A DNA stretch of 64,000 bases, taken from positions 1,235,462-1,299,461 of the forward strand of contig BCLD01000001.1 of NCBI GenBank assembly GCA_001600875.1. Reading direction: 5' to 3'. Below, piece after piece: positions 44,090 to 56,258 of the stretch. This DNA comes from Solicoccozyma terricola (Eukaryota; Basidiomycota; Tremellomycetes; Filobasidiales; Piskurozymaceae). Each line of letters begins with the position of its first letter. Position 1 is the stretch's first letter. Both the position numbers and the translations under genes were made by a program. Under the pieces are notes generated by a model. The model saw nothing but the letters and a program-made list of their open reading frames with translations. It made no database searches and had not been told where the DNA came from.

Positions 44090-44939
44090 TCAATCACTCC
44101 TCGTTTCACCAGCTTGCTTTTCTACGCTGTTCACCGGACTGTTGCCCTTCCCATGTAGACCCGTTCCATTCCTCGTAGCGACAACCGGGCGTCTTAGTAC
44201 TCGATGCCAGACAAACTTCCTCGTTGGCTCTACGAAAATTCGACTGAATGCGGGGGAAAGCGCGAGGGATGCTCCAAGGCGGACAGGAAGAAGGACCTAG
44301 GATAGGCGGCGGCGGATCTTTGGTCAACTCGATGCAGCAGGAGAGAAATGTATGGCCACTACTGACCTTGATTAGTAGATATGCCGACAATGCATTGGCA
44401 ACATCCTGAGCTGCCTTTGATCCCTTTGCGGCAGCTGCTACATCCATACCCATCTCCCGTGGACTCTCATTTTCCAACTCGAGTTGTTGCAGAGTCTTGG
44501 CTTCGCCTTTGACCCTTCCAAACAGTCCGTACCGACGAGATATCCTGTCAACTCGCCTTTCTCCCTCTTCCAACCATTCTCCAACCTTGACTCTCCAATC
44601 GAGACTGCCGCTGCCGCCCTCCGCTTCGGTTGAGGAATTCCCGGCCGCCCACTCGACGATCGTCCCCCCGATTCCAGCTGCTTGGAAGACGAAGAAGGCG
44701 AGAACGAGGGGTAAGATGGCTGTGAGTTCGTGGAGGATGCCAAATGAGAGCACGAGCGATGGTAGCGGCACACCGGTGCGGGTGGACAGGTTGGACAGCT
44801 GGGGGATAAATGACGAGAAGCGAGATGGTCGTTGACGACCGGTGGAGTGGAATCGCAGACGGTGGGTGCGAGGGACCTGTTGGAATGGGAGCCGGAGAAG
44901 AGGATTGCTTCGAGGGAATGGTAATCGCAAGACTGACAT
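44090..44939 (-). CDS. Putative mitochondrial membrane protein, DUF1279/FAM210-like (259 aa, 2 exons)
   Basis: Exons 44939-44367 and 44296-44090; the 70-nt intron is GTCAGT...TCCTAG in phase 0. The N-terminus is Arg-rich with no acidic residue for about 45 positions (LRLPFPRSNPLLRLPF), a typical mitochondrial presequence. A transmembrane helix follows (LTAILPLVLAFFVFQAAGIG, about residue 75). After a charged middle the splice joins ALSAYLLIK to VLLPVRLGASLALSPAFS, a pattern like the membrane segment of FAM210/DUF1279 proteins. The family is linked to mitochondrial inner-membrane homeostasis. Assignment is tentative. The C-terminus is uncertain because the frame continues past the TGA. Confidence 0.6.
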
Positions 44940-45161
44940 GATGATGATGATGTCGGTGTCGATGTTCGTCGTTGGCGTCGATGATGTTGACTTGATTCTT
45001 CGTTCTCGCGTCAGAGGTTAGTCACCTCGAGGGAGGGAGGGAGGGGCGGAGGGACATCGGATGGGCAACATCTATCATCATCATCATCCACTATCCCTAC
45101 ACACAGTACCGTCGTTACCCCCCACCCCCCTCGTACAGTCATACCCGTGCGTCGTACAATC

Positions 45162-46936
45162 TCAAATCGTCATCAACTTTGGATCGATCGAAAGCCTACA
45201 CAACCTCGATACCAATCCTCCAAGCTGGACCAGCGTTCCAACACCTTCGAGGATGCGCATGTGAGTCCATCCAATCTCCTGAGCGTCGTGGAGACGGGGG
45301 TCGTTGTTAGCGGTAGCGGTGAAGTAGGTGGGAAACCAAGTCGCACTCACTCTGATAAAGTCCAGCTTCATGTATTCTGGTAGCGAACTGATGGGGAAGA
45401 ACGTCATCGTCAGCCCCATACCTTCCCCCCCCCTCCCCCCCTCCCCCCCAACTCACTCATCCATCGATTTGACAACCCTGAATACCGTTACCACGATGTC
45501 GACCGCACTATACCCCTGATCCCATAAAACCCTCAACTTGTCCAACGCACCATCTACTTCACCCCTTTGACAAAATTTAATCATCTCTTGTACGATAATA
45601 GGATGAGGTTGATCGCAAACTTTGTAAACGTTTTCAGGGGAGATGAAATTGAATCCGGAATGTGTGGATTGTAGATTGTTGATCGCTTGTCGCATGTCTC
45701 CTTCGGCGGTGAAGATGAGCGATGCCATTCCATCGGCTGAATATTCGACCTGGGGTGGGGGGGGGGGGGGGGGGGGGAAATTGGAAACGAGTCGGGGCAT
45801 TTCAGTACCAGGTTAGGGGGAAAACCGGTAACGACGACGACGACGACGACCCACCTCCTCGGCCTTGCAAATCTCTTCAAGCCTTTGTAACAATTCTTTA
45901 TTACTCAATCTTCCATATCTCAATATCGCACATCTACTCTGAATCGGTTCAATGATCTTGTTGGATAAATTACAAGCAAAAGCGAATCGTGTGGTGTCAC
46001 TGTAAATCTCCATAGTTCGACGTAAAGCTTGTTGTGCGCCTGTAGTCATGCTGGAGATGGAATAGGTTTAGGGGTGGTCGTGGTCGTGGTCGTCGTCAGG
46101 TCATAATTTTTTTTTCAAACTGGTCGTCCCGTTCGCTAACGCTCAACGCACCTATCCGCTTCATCGAGAATGACAATCTTGTGTCTACCAGGTGGAAGTG
46201 TGACCTTGCGTTGAGCAAACGTTTTGATCTTGTTACGTACGACGTCGATTCCTCTTAATGCGAAGTTTTTGGATTTGAGAGGAAAAGGGGGTTCGAACGT
46301 CGGATCAGTGATCCAAGGTTGCTTTTCTTTTACCGCATTGCGGGAATACAACCAACCCTCCTTCGATCTACTCACCTCTCATCACTCGCATTTAATTCGA
46401 GTACACCTTCCTTGTACGAATCCCCTAGTAGTGCATGAGCTAGACAATGAATCGATGTGGTCTTTCCAATACCAGGTAGTCCCTGTATGAAATGCAATAG
46501 TCGTCGTCGTCAGGCCAAGATGTTAGCTGTGGGGTTTTTGCATATGTCCCGACGACACTTTGTTGTTGTACGGTACGGTACGGTAGAATCGATCCGATCG
46601 AAACGTACCGAGATGATGATATGTGGCATGTTCCCGTCATCAGCGATGATTTTGAGTCTATCGATGGTTTCCCTGTTTCCGACGATATCTTCGAGGAGAG
46701 TCGGACGGTACTTTTCCACCCTGGTAGTTGATGAGTTGGCGTCGCATTCCAGCCTCTGAGGGTCAGTACGGTGAACCCGCGGGGTTGTGATCCGGGTGTG
46801 CTCACCATGGCATCTCGTAGCCCTCTGCATCTCCGAATTTGGATGTGACTGGAGCGACCTGTTTACCCTTTGCGTTGTGATTGGGATGTGGTGGTGGTGG
46901 TTGTGCGGATGAGGTGTGTGGGTGTGTGTGCTGCAT
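45162..46936 (-). CDS. RFC4: Replication factor C small subunit (human RFC2 / yeast Rfc4 type), 364 aa, 8 exons
   Basis: Exons: 46936-46806, 46720-46609, 46482-46376, 46253-46152, 46050-45855, 45749-45457, 45387-45351, 45278-45162. AAA+ clamp-loader subunit. Seen: [16 protein letters not shown], Walker [28 protein letters not shown], Walker B with DEADS, the SRC box [14 protein letters not shown], then [13 protein letters not shown] and EIGWTHMRI. Human RFC2-type residues ([24 protein letters not shown]) favour the RFC2/Rfc4 group over other small subunits. It works in RFC with four partners to load PCNA at primer ends, and in Rad17/Elg1/Ctf18 complexes. The Walker A reads GLPGIGKT rather than GPPGTGKT. 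Two introns contain long runs: C21 before the acceptor (45777-45757) and G-rich tracts after the donor (45450-45424). Confidence 0.96.
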
Positions 46937-47123
46937 TGTGAGTTGAGTTGGATGGGGGGTGGATGGGGGATGGATGGATGGATGGAGTGAACGACTGATT
47001 GATTGCTTCGACGCGACGGAGAGTGAACACGGGGACACGAGAGCATGGAAGGGATGTTCACAGACAACGAAGGGAGGGGGTAACATCTACAGCACACAGC
47101 ACACAGCACACATCATCCCCATA

Positions 47124-48859
47124 TCAATCCCATCCTCCATTCACAACTCCCACTCCTTTTCTTCTAATCACCCATCCAACTCCCATCGGTCCAACAATCG
47201 TACACAACACAATCCCCCATGTAACAATCAGAAACTCATCCTCTGATAACAATCCGTTCGGTGTCTGGTATGCAATTTGTGATATCCTGCCGGGGGTGGG
47301 GGTGGGGGGGGTGGGGGGTGATGGTTAACAGACGACGCTTGCTGCCGGCCACCAACCACCACATGCTCCAGTACTTACAACAACCCAATCTCACCTCTAG
47401 CTATCATAGCGAACCCGAGTAATATCCCACCCCACCAACTTGATCGAATCCTATCTTTCCAACTTTTACCTGCCAAACCCGATTCTATATTCCAAGTCCA
47501 GATCCAAATACCACAAACACTTTTACTGAGAATCATCAATATACTGTAAATAACGCCTTTCCAGATATTCCGAGGTTTGAAAAGCGGGATAAAGGGGATA
47601 GAGTATCCGATCGAACCGAAAAAGAGAGGAAGGAGGAGGTAATTGACGATGGGAGAGATGTATCGATCGAATGACGAGACGAGGGATGGTTGGGGGAAGA
47701 TTGTCCGGGATGAATGGGGATTGATGGGGTGGGGAGAGGATAATCGGGATGGTAGACTGAGGGTACGACTGATAGGACGCAAGTCTTTGTACAGGGTACT
47801 TTGATTCGATTTGCTTTGCTCGAGTGCGAAACATGTTGTCGGTGTGATGTTACAACAACCCTTGTTGGATGAGGTCGATCCTAAAGCGTCCAGGTAGGAG
47901 ACAACAAGTCCAGCGATGTACACCCCGTACAAAGGAGAAGTGCCTGCGTACCCTGCGACTCCGATGAATGTCATGAAGAGGACGAAGAGTAGAAGGATGG
48001 ATAGGCCGTCGCCGTCGCCGTCGCCGTCGCCGTCACCACGATTCGGGCTCGCACGATTCCAGTACCGAGTGTAAATCGGAGCCAAGCAGAAACGAGTAAA
48101 TGGGATTGTAATCCCACCTAGTGCGATAGTGACTCCGATTGTACGTCCTATACTAGCACCTAGACGACCACCACCACTTGCTGTTGCTGCTCCACCTCCT
48201 CCTCCTCCTTGATCATTTGTTCCCAGCAAAGTCAGAATCTTGGATAAGACAAACGCTACAACATCATCCATCACAGCTGCACCTAACAAAGCAGTTCCTA
48301 ATCTCGTTTGTTGGAGTTTAAAACCGATTGAAGGAGATCCAAGGACAGCTAGAACCGTACCGAGTGATGTTGAGGATAATGCAGCACCGGCGGCAAAGGA
48401 ATGGAGTGGTGGGAAGGAGAACATTGGAGTGAGGAGGAAAGAGATTGCGATTGGAGTGATAAGACCGGTGAGAGCGATAGCAATAGATAGAGGGAGTAGA
48501 GGAGTGAGAGTGGGTAGGGAGGTCGTCATCCCGCCTGTTCTCGATAGTCAACAGTAGTCAACAGGTTCAGCGATGGGGGGCAGGACCTCCTCCTCCTCTT
48601 CCTCATCCTCCTCCTCACCTTCAAAGACGATCAATAACAATCCCACATACCCCATAACCACCAACGTTTCCTCCCATTCGACATCCAACCACCCTGCAAG
48701 CGGACTTCCATAGATGACACCGATCAAGATCTGTCCCAGTAGACCTGCGCTCACCAGAGACTGAGCGAGCCATCCGAAGAGATTAAGCAGATATAGATAA
48801 CTCGAGAAGATTAGTAGGGATCGTGTCGGTGGGTCGTGGTAGGTGAATGTGGACGGCAT
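47124..48859 (-). CDS. Monovalent cation/H+ antiporter, CPA family (519 aa, 3 exons)
   Basis: Exons 48859-48619, 48534-47379 and 47286-47124. It has about 12 hydrophobic helices, starting LLIFSSYLYLLNLFGWLAQS. The exchanger core shows FAAGAALSSTSLGTVLAVL and VMDDVVAFVLSKIL, where the paired Asp is the ion-binding site of electrogenic CPA2-type exchangers. It continues with MIARGEIGLLISQIAY, the conserved last helix pair. The protein is shorter than Kha1/Nha1 and lacks a long C-terminal tail. A GDGDGDGDGDG repeat from a CGTCGC microsatellite (about 48007-48037) lies in a loop. It probably exchanges Na+ or K+ for H+ in an endomembrane or the plasma membrane. Exon 1 ends by a phase-1 GTGAGG donor that removes an acidic read-through; intron 2 ends in a C-rich tract. 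Confidence 0.85.
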
Positions 48860-49135
48860 CGCATGGTGGGAGGGGTGGGGGGGTGGGGGGGAAAGGATGG
48901 AGGACTGCGAGGGGTAGAAGGGTGGTTGGTGTAGGGGAAAGTGGTGACATGCGACTGACTAGCTGGCTGGATGAGGACGGGCAGTCGCGGGCTGGCTACT
49001 AACCTCTGACGAATAATCACCAAGCCGAATTGAAAATACAACAGATGGATGTGGAGACGTAGATCGTCCCTCGTATTCCCCCCATCCCCCATCCCCCATC
49101 CCCCATCCCCCATCCCCCACATACCCTCACCACAC

Positions 49136-52100
49136 CTACAGCTCATCCGGCCGGACATGAGTGAATACCTTCTCGATCGTCTTCTCGGCAGACAGGTACC
49201 GGTAGCCATTCGTCGAGAAGAGCTTGGAGCGGAGGAACGTCGTGATATCGTAGATCTCAAGTTCCTTGGCCTGAGGTACGAACAATCAGGAGAACATCTC
49301 TGATCAGTATAAAGCCCCTCGACGAGAACCCCCCAGCAACACAAAGTGCACCCACCCTCGTATCCAAATGTGCAAGCGGGATAGCCACACGCTCTGGCTC
49401 GACGCCTCGTTGATGCAAATACAGCTGGACTTTTTCCTTGACGAGCTGGCCAAGCAAAAACGCGAGCAGCTCTTCGTGATCGGTCGCCTTGTGGACGTAT
49501 TTGCGGAAGCCCTGACGGGGGGAAAAAAAAAAAGGGGGGGGGAGATTTCGTTTCGATTGCAGTCAGTAGCTGAGTCCCGGTGTGCAATCACGCTCCCTCT
49601 CACTCACCCTCTCCAACGTCTTCTTGATGGACATTTTCTGCGCATTGACAAACGAACCAACGGTGACCTGGATAGCTAGATCGATGTCGTCTGACCTCAC
49701 ATACTCCCTCAAATTCATCTTCGCGCTCGCCTCGGACATTCGAATCATAGACTCGAGGTGACGAACGGTGATTGGGAAAGAGCCGGTGGCGAGGGATTCG
49801 CGACGGAGGTCGGCGTACAAACGAGCGAGCTTCTCCTGGTCGAGTTGTTGAAGCTTCGGCTTGATCATTTCCTTGGCGTACATGATGTACTTGCGGAGAA
49901 CATCCTGGGGAATGATCTGTACGAGGGGAGAGCAGGTCAGCACGGGTCTTGATGCAGCAAAGCCACAACACCTCCCGCAAACTCACATCCGCATCCAATG
50001 ACGTCGAAACCTGCGCCTCATCGACCATCGGATCAAAGCCCGGATGACTCCTTAAATGCGACCCCACGACGAACTTTGCCAACAGCTCGTCTTTGACGGG
50101 GTCCACAGTATCCTTGACCACGCACAACACGTCGAAACGTGAGAGAATCGGTTCGGTGAGCTCGACGTTCTGCTGGAACGGTATCGTCGGGTTATATCGT
50201 CCACGAATCGGGTTGGCAGCAGCGACAATACTGCATCGTGCTTGCAAGGTGGTGACGATACCGGCCTTTGAAATGGAAATCGATTGTTGTTCCATCGCTT
50301 CGTGAATAGACGTCCTATCGGCGTCGTTCATCTTGTCAAACTCGTCGATGAGACAGACTCCCTTGTCGGCGAGTACGAGTGCACCGCCTTCCAACGTCCA
50401 CTCTCTGGTAACGGGGTCCTTGCGAACTGATGCAGTGAGACCGACGGCGGAAGCTCCTTGACCGGTGGTAAACACCGCGCGATGAGCCGTCTTCTCGACG
50501 TATTTCAGGAACTGAGACTTGGCGGTACCTGGATCACCCAGGAGTAACACGTTGATATCTCCACGGATGCGATGCTTGCGATTGATATCCTTGGGAACAC
50601 CTCCGAAGAGGGTCAAAGCGATGGCCGTCTTGATATCGTCGTGTCCATAGATGGAGGGAGCGATCGATTTTATTATTCGCTTGGAGATACGCTCGTCTTT
50701 CGCGAGGTTTCGTATCATCTTCTCGTCTTCTTCGGTGAGACGGAATGCGGCAAAGAGGTCCTCTTTCTTGTTGATGTGATTGGCTTCAAGCACGGTGGAG
50801 AAGACGGGGAATCCGTTTTTGGAATTGAGCGAGGCGTCAAAGTTGTTCCTGTAAATGCCGGTGATTTCCTGCGTGATTGGGGAGATTTGAGGTTAGGGAG
50901 GACGAACGACCGATGCGAAAGGAAAAAAAATAACTCACCACCTCCTCTCCCGGTTTAGCAATATCAATCAAATCCCACAAGAGAATGACTTCTCGATGTC
51001 TGGGAAGTCGACCTGCTGGTACAGATCCGGGAGACTCCTGAAGTGTCATTTTCTGATAATTTCGGTAAACAGTCTTGGGGGGGGGGGGGGGGGAAGTCGT
51101 ATCAGCGTCGGTGCGGTACACCCCCGACCCTTCCAACAACCACCTACCTGCTCAGAGTTGACAGTAAACGGACCTCGTCCTTCACAATTCGAACAAAAGC
51201 TAATCTTCAATTCCTTTGTCGTGTCCTGAAAGAATGGACCCAAAACTGCACCACATTTCCCACAATCGAATTTAACGTATTTCAATTGAGGGAAAACGCC
51301 AGACCTCCTAGTGACTACTCCCGATACTCTGACGAGACAATTCAAATTACCTTGTCTTAAATCCCGTAGTGTCATACTCGTCGGTAATTCCGTGATTCTC
51401 ACGTGGATTTCACTATGGATGCGTTCGTATGATGGGTAGTAGAGAAGGATGGCTTCGAGTGCGACTTGGTCGAAGATTGCGAGGAGAGGTTGGGGAGAGT
51501 TTGCGAGAAAGTATGCGAGGATGGGTTTGGAGTGAGCTAGGTGGAGGTAAGAGACTTCGAGGGATTCCGAGTTGACTGCGTGGGGGTTGGCGGGGTTATG
51601 AGTATGTGTGTGTGGGGGTTTACCCGAGTTGTAACAACTCACCCTCTCCTAAATGCTTGATTCTCTGACCATACACACTCTGACCATGATCGTCGACATA
51701 CGTCATGAGGAAACTCTTGAAATGACGTTGAATAGCTCGACGAACAGCATCGACAGATACCCATTCTGCGATGGAGGAAGTTTTGATATCTCCGAGATGT
51801 TCAAGTGGAATTTCCTCTTCTTCATCCACATCATCCTCTTCTGGTCTCTCATCGTATTGTCTTCTCCTTCTTCCCGTTTCGATTCCGTCTAATAATCCAC
51901 CACCTACTTCTTCCTCTTCGTCGTCTGACTGGAGGAACGCAGGTGCACGATCACGACGAGCTGCACGGGCTCCGGGAAGACCACGATCTCGACGATCCAT
52001 CGCGCGTTCAGCTGCGAGTCGCTGTGCGCGGGAGAGTGGAGCGAGAGAGGATCGGTCGTCGAGATCGGCGTTCGAGTATCGGTCGAGCGCGTCGTTGGAT

Positions 52101-52619
52101 GCGTAGTCTCTGTGGGGAGAGGGGAGGCGTGGTAAGAAAGTAGACGAGTTAGTTTGGAGATACGAGCGGTGTCAGAGGTTGCTGAAACCACCTCCCCCCG
52201 AGCCCGCCCCCCCCCCCCCCCTGCCACTCACTCCATCAAACCATCACCGAACAAATCCTCTCCTGCTCCTTCCTCTTCATCATCATCATCATCCGCCCCA
52301 TCCACATCCCTCCCTATCCTCCTCTGCTCTACCTCATCCTCTTCCACCCCTAGATCATCCCCGAAATCGGAGAACGGCGCGGGTGGACTAGACGGTGGGA
52401 GGGATGATGGTGGTGGGGAGGAGCGTAGGAAGGCGGCGGTGTTGGTGTTGCTGTTGGAGGGTCCAGGGACGGGGGAAGAGCGATCACCTGGTGCAGGAGA
52501 CCGAGGTCGTTTGGGTCGAGGTTGGGAGGATGGTGGGTTGGGTGAGGACTGTTGCGTGGATGGGTATGGGGATGTAAGAACATGGTTAGATGGTAGTAGG
52601 AAGGATAATAACTTGCCAT
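49136..52619 (-). CDS. MCM2: MCM2, subunit of the MCM2-7 replicative helicase (943 aa, 9 exons)
   Basis: Exons: 52619-52617 (ATG only), 52548-52232, 52109-51643, 51575-51148, 51073-50939, 50868-49987, 49916-49608, 49511-49356, 49270-49136. The acidic, phosphosite-rich N-terminus ([28 protein letters not shown]) is where Cdc7/Dbf4 acts and histones bind. Then come a C4 zinc ribbon (CGKC...CSNC), Walker [10 protein letters not shown], Walker B LIDEFDKM, an SRFD arginine finger and the C-terminal winged helix ([10 protein letters not shown]). KKEDLFAAF is characteristic of MCM2. Length is normal. The ATG is separated from the rest by a 68-nt GC-AG intron (ATG|GCAAGT...CTAAC...AACAG), giving an [10 protein letters not shown] start. 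Other introns hold G15 after a donor (52207-52221) and C17 before an acceptor (51077-51093). Two MluI boxes lie upstream. Confidence 0.96.
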
Positions 52620-52706
52620 GGCTTGTACTGTATGCTGTTGCTGCTGTTGCTGCTGTGGACGTTGTCTGTGATGGTGAGCTCGCTGTCCACGATCAATCTT
52701 TGAGAA

Positions 52707-52712
52707 ACGCGT
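52707..52712. promoter_or_regulatory. MluI cell-cycle box 1 (ACGCGT)
   Basis: Lies 88 bp upstream of the MCM2 start, within the 8-bp palindrome AACGCGTT. It matches the MBF/DSC1 site that drives G1/S genes in fungi. Confidence 0.6.
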
Positions 52713-52733
52713 TCAAACTCATTTAGGGCGGGA

Positions 52734-52739
52734 ACGCGT
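52734..52739. promoter_or_regulatory. MluI cell-cycle box 2 (ACGCGT)
   Basis: A second perfect site 27 bp from the first. Paired boxes within 150 bp of an MCM gene are unlikely by chance in this window. Confidence 0.6.
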
Positions 52740-52900
52740 CGGGAAGGATCTCACGGTGGGTCCGGCGGTGGCGAGGGTGGCGGTGGCGAATCCAGGGTGT
52801 GCCCCCGGTGATCCGCGGATTATCAATATCATCGGGGCAACGGGGGAATCCGCGGTTCATCCATTCCCCCCGCGCAAAACGTATATTCCACCTCCCACCA

Positions 52901-55900
52901 ATGCCCTATGCCGGCCACCGTCCGTTCATTTCCACCCCCGTCATTTCCAGCACCAAACCACGGATGGCATCACTTCGCCCTCGACTCTTCGGCCTCCGTG
53001 CAAGAGTACGGACGATTGAGGGTGGAAACATTGCAGTTGGGAGTTTAGGAATCGCTGCAGCTTCCTCGTCATACAGCGGTTCCAAGACGTCGTCTATCGC
53101 GGCTTCCGGCGGTTGGAGGCTGGCGTCGACCGCACATGCTCATGCAACGAAAACAGACCGATACGAAAAGAATCAGAAGAGTGTGGATGAGGAGTCTTCT
53201 GTTCACTTGAAGAGGACGTCGTCGATTGACAACACTAGCCCACATTCAACGGTCTCGAATACCACAAGTGAGCGTGATTCCCTGGCTCATCTACCAAAAT
53301 CACGGAAAAAGGAAACCACAATGTCGTTCTCGTTAGGATCAGAAGCCGAGGAGGATCTAGTGAGCTAGTTGTACTGCATGCGCTCATAACCCGACCGGAA
53401 GCTCATGTCCAACCTTCCCCCACCCAGGTCATCACTGCAGCCAACACAGTTATCGCTGAGCTCCAAGCAGCAAAGCCGAAGACTGATCAACAATCTACCG
53501 AGCAACATTCCCTCTTCTCCACTGCTTCCATCGAATCCATCTTCAACGGCCTATCTCTCCTCACTCGCGCACATCTGTCCTCTACTACAACCAGTAATGG
53601 CGCGAAAAAACCTCGGTCGATCCCTCGACAACTCGTACTATCACTCACCCTCCTCTCGGCACTTCAACGAGTTCGTCATCCTCGCACTAGAGAGATGTAC
53701 ACTACCCTCATCGAATCATGTTTAGAATGTCGACGACCGAATCTAGCGGCCGAGGTGTATGTCGGGTTGGTAGAAGAGTGGATTATGGAAGGGAGAGTCG
53801 CCGAGGGTGGGAAGGTGGAAGAACATCGAGAAGGTGGTGGACCGAAAAAATTGGATGACCCGATGGAACGAAGAAGGGTTAGGAAATTGGATTTGAAGGA
53901 TGGTGGACTGAAGTTGGTTCAAGGTCGGGTAGAGTTTGAGCGTGGGAGAAGGGAGGAGGAGGAGGAGGACGAGGTAGGATCGAAATCTGGTGATTCGAAA
54001 TCCGCATCCTCCATCAACGGCTGGTTTCAAGGCGTCCGAACTTGGAAATTCCCAGGTGAACGAATATCACCGGGAGAAGCTTTAGATTTATGGCATCCGA
54101 AGAACCTGGCTATTCACGAAAAAATGAGAGGGTTTCCCATGCCAATTCCAACGAGTCCACCTTCACTTGTCCCAGAACCACCGGCGGATCTCCTACATAT
54201 GATCGTCATGTCGTTGGATGTCACCAAGCCAGGTGCAATGGAAGACGTCAAGCTGTTCAAGCGGTATGGGACGGCTCTAGCTGTGCTCGCGAACACCGTT
54301 CTATCCCGAACCCTACCCATCACCGCTTTACCACCACTCATACGAGCGTTCGATAAGTTTCCTGCGACTCCACCTGTTTTCCCAAAAATCAATCCGACGA
54401 CAGACATCGCCTTGTCTGAACGTTGGAACCCAGGATCACCATACACCGCTCAAGCGCACGTCCGACGCGCTTTATTCTCCCTCATAATCTCACCACCGTC
54501 CAGAATGTCAATGGAAGCCAAAGGATCTCGATATCGACTCCCACCTCTACTCCTGTCTTCTACACACTCGCTCATCCAGCATGCAATGCGCACGTTCCGA
54601 GACGTTCGATTGCTTAAACCGTTGATGGATGTGGCAGAAATGGGACTGAGGAACGCTCGTGCGACAGTGTCCACTTTGAACCTCTTGATCAGGAACTCGA
54701 CCCTGATTAGACGGAATGATATCGCAGAAAGGGCGATTGGTAGACTTTTTGGTGGAGGGATGTCGGCTGCGACTCCGATAGCGAACACGTTGGAGAATTG
54801 GCCGCTCGCTGATCACGCCGCATCCGCCCCGCCGGCCTTGCGAGAAGAACTGGAGGTCCTCAGGGAACCGGTGATTGAAAACGACCAATTCCCATACGAC
54901 TTGGAAGGGATGACCCACACGCGGGAAGAAGTCCACCATCCGGCCGAGTCACAACCAACGATATCGGAAGCGGTCGTGAACATCGGGCGTGTGTTGAATT
55001 CCGCAAACACGGCTATTGCAGGAGATGCCAACGCCGCTTCCGAAACCATCGACGCGGTCGTCGCTCGCGCCATCTCGTCACCACGCGACCTTACTCCTGA
55101 CGTCTACAGTCTTACCGCCGTTCTCTCACACTACACGGCGACCAGTCAATTCGACAAGGCTCAGGTGCTGATATACAAGGCGATCCCGTTCCTCGACGTG
55201 GATTCACCTGCGTTCTCGGTACAGCCCCTCACTGGTCTAGACGACCTCCGCGTTCGACGCCGCGTTGCTGCCCGAAGAGCAATGCGTGTGCCCGTGATGG
55301 TCTGGTCGGTGATGATAAACACGTTATGCAAAGCCGGCAAAACTACGCTGGCGGAGAGGGTCTTCCATTTGGCCAAGCGGGCGGAGAAGGTCAGCTGGGG
55401 TAGACAGAGGGGTGAGGTGGCGTCTCGTCAAGAATCAGCCGGCAAGGGCTGGTTGCTACCTATCCACGTCTACACGAACATGATGGGTTTGTACGCGAGC
55501 GAGTACAAGGGCGCTAGTCGTCGGGCTGGGGCAACATCTCTTGTGCGCGATGAAGTACCCATTGTCGACAACGAGGCGTGGGCCGGAAAGGCCCAGATTC
55601 CGCGTCGACAGCGTCTGAAACTCGCACACGATCAGATCGAATCCATGTACGGGCTCGTCGTTGATGGTATTCAGCGTGGATCATGGCGATACATTCGTCG
55701 GGGAGGCAGCCCCCGATTGCAGGTCTGCGTGGACGATCTCCCTCGACCTGACGCGAGGTTCTTTAATGCGTATATCCGACATCTAGCTTTCACATGGAGA
55801 CTGCCTGTAGGAGGACCATCGCATATCCAGCTCAAAACGGCTCAGGCGCAACTTGGGCGATTGTCTAGGCTGCAGGATGACATGTCCCGATGGGGGGTAC

Positions 55901-56169
55901 CTGTTCCTGCGGGATTAATGGAGCGGGCTGCGACGTTGAAAACGGAGGTTGCTCATTGGGAGCTGCAGATTCGCAAGCACGGTCCTGACGCTCCCAGCGC
56001 GGACCTTGGGCTTGCCGCCGCCGCCGCCACCGCCGCCGCCAACAGCACGCCGCAAGTCAGAGCACGATATCTCGCCAAAGTCAGGTTTGATCGTGGAGAA
56101 GGACGGCGCAAGGACGTTTCGAAACGTCCGTATCCACCTATATTGGCGTGGGAGGAGGACACGATGTGA
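52901..56169 (+). CDS. Mitochondrial PPR-type RNA-binding protein (1066 aa, 2 exons)
   Basis: Exons 52901-53359 and 53428-56169; the intron is GTGAGC...CACCCAG in phase 0. The start gives an Arg-rich presequence (STKPRMASLRPRLFGLRARV). Helix-turn-helix repeats of the pentatricopeptide type are seen: REMYTTLIESCLECRRP NLA near the start of exon 2, PDVYSLTAVLSHYTATSQF around residue 670, VMVWSVMINTLCKAGKTTLA, and HVYTNMMGLYASEY. Such proteins bind specific mitochondrial transcripts and control their stability or translation. A specific yeast counterpart cannot be named. It is divergent from MCM2. Confidence 0.75.
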
Positions 56170-56258
56170 CGCAAATTTTCTACGTTCTCTCAATTTGTAC
56201 AACACATTCATCATCTGCATTGACGGGTATATATCTAGATATGCGCGGCGCATTGATT

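Larger units (their letters stand above)
52620..52900. promoter_or_regulatory. Divergent promoter of MCM2 and the PPR-type gene
   Basis: 281 bp between opposite starts. Two ACGCGT boxes lie on the MCM2 side, and a CAG/CTG-rich stretch (52632-52662) lies in the probable MCM2 5' leader. Confidence 0.6.
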
